Origin: an uncultured Mucispirillum sp.
GTDB lineage: Bacteria > Chrysiogenota > Deferribacteres > Deferribacterales > Mucispirillaceae
Assembly: GCA_910586745.1 (NCBI GenBank)
Contig: CAJUJZ010000132.1
Span: forward strand, 1 to 6,165
DNA length: 6,165 bases
Direction of reading: 5' to 3'
Shown here: piece after piece, positions 5,920-6,165 of the stretch
Numbering within the stretch: position 1 is the first letter of the stretch
Layout: each line of letters starts with the position of its first letter
Made by a program: the position numbers and the translations under genes
The notes under the pieces: model-generated
Seen by the model: the letters and a program-made list of their open reading frames with translations, nothing else
The model's database searches: none
Told to the model about the DNA's origin: nothing

Positions 5920-6162
5920 TTATGCGGTTTGAGTTCTGTATTTTACAGGACTCAAGCCATTTAATCTATATTTAATTCTTTCATTATTATAATAATTTAT
6001 GTATTTATCAAGCTCTATTTTAAATTCTTCAATTGATGTAAAAGTGTTATTATAAAAAAATTCATTTTTTAATGTTCCAAAAAAACTTTCCATTATAGAA
6101 TTATCTAAACAGGTAAATTCTAAAAACGATTGCGAAAAAGTGAATAAATAAAAAAGTGGTTG
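5920..6162 (-). pseudogene. IS3-family transposase OrfB, C-terminal fragment
   Basis: The minus-strand frame ends at TAA (5920-5922) and is bounded upstream by an in-frame TAA at 6163-6165, leaving 80 sense codons. The last 63 (up to 6111) match the C-terminus of IS150-type DDE transposases: CLDNSIMESFFGTLKNE with the catalytic glutamate of the DDE triad (the E of MESFFG), then YINYYNNERIKYRLNGLSPV and a final YRTQTA. The roughly 17 codons before that (6112-6162) do not resemble the conserved sequence expected there (an SRKGN-type motif preceded by SDQG). With the in-frame stop, this points to truncation, frameshift or rearrangement. The fragment lacks the first two catalytic aspartates and a proper start, so it cannot be an active transposase as seen here. 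Confidence 0.75.
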
Positions 6163-6165
6163 TTA

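Larger units (their letters stand above)
5886..6165 (-). mobile_element. IS3-family (IS150-like) element, right end; continues to or breaks off near the window edge
   Basis: The element end is defined by a terminal repeat at 5886-5910 and by the C-terminus of an IS3-type OrfB transposase reading inward from the right on the minus strand. The transposase is oriented towards htpG, and the element begins 33 nt after the htpG stop. The other end and any target-site duplication lie outside the window, so insertion boundaries cannot be confirmed. Recognisable transposase similarity fades beyond about 6112. Confidence 0.8.

Noticed and set aside
1..6165. CRISPR array, tRNA or rRNA genes, toxin-antitoxin or defence system
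   Set aside because: There are no regularly spaced direct repeats, no tRNA cloverleaf or rRNA-like sequence, and none of the reading frames resembles defence or toxin-antitoxin proteins.

Overview
The window is strongly A+T-rich DNA with heavy use of AUA and AGA codons. It carries ordinary bacterial housekeeping genes, a HrcA-type heat-shock operator and one end of an IS3-family insertion sequence. The gene content (an AddB-like N-terminus of the campylobacterial/deferribacterial style, an OpdA/PrlC peptidase, and htpG under CIRCE) suggests a low-GC, probably host-associated Gram-negative bacterium. A Mucispirillum-like member of the Deferribacterota is my best guess, but this is inference from style and not a match to a reference genome.

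Layout. Positions 1-367 (minus) hold the first 122 codons of a nuclease/helicase-like gene (AddB/PD-(D/E)XK type) that runs off the left edge. Positions 368-527 are an intergenic regulatory stretch with two inverted repeats, including a perfect 13-bp palindrome. Positions 528-3338 (minus) form a two-gene operon. A small lipoprotein gene of unknown function comes first, followed 9 nt later by a complete M3-family oligopeptidase (OpdA/PrlC type). A sigma-70-like promoter lies just upstream of the lipoprotein gene.

Positions 3339-3956 are an unusually long divergent intergenic region. Its left end holds the promoter of the lipoprotein operon. Its middle holds a cluster of four or more inverted repeats with no convincing gene. 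Its right end holds a TTGACA promoter and a CIRCE operator for htpG. Positions 3957-5852 (plus) encode a complete HtpG (bacterial Hsp90). From 5886 to the right edge lies the right end of an IS3-family (IS150-like) element. Its terminal repeat begins 34 nt after the htpG stop, and only the last part of its transposase, which points towards htpG, is recognisable.

How the parts relate. HtpG (protein folding under stress) and the peptidase (breakdown of cytoplasmic peptides) both belong to protein quality control, but they are divergently transcribed and only htpG shows a CIRCE site. I see no novel multi-gene defence or metabolic system. The parts that ordinary annotation does not explain are the inverted-repeat-rich intergenic region, the palindrome before the AddB-like gene, and the lipoprotein translationally coupled to the peptidase.
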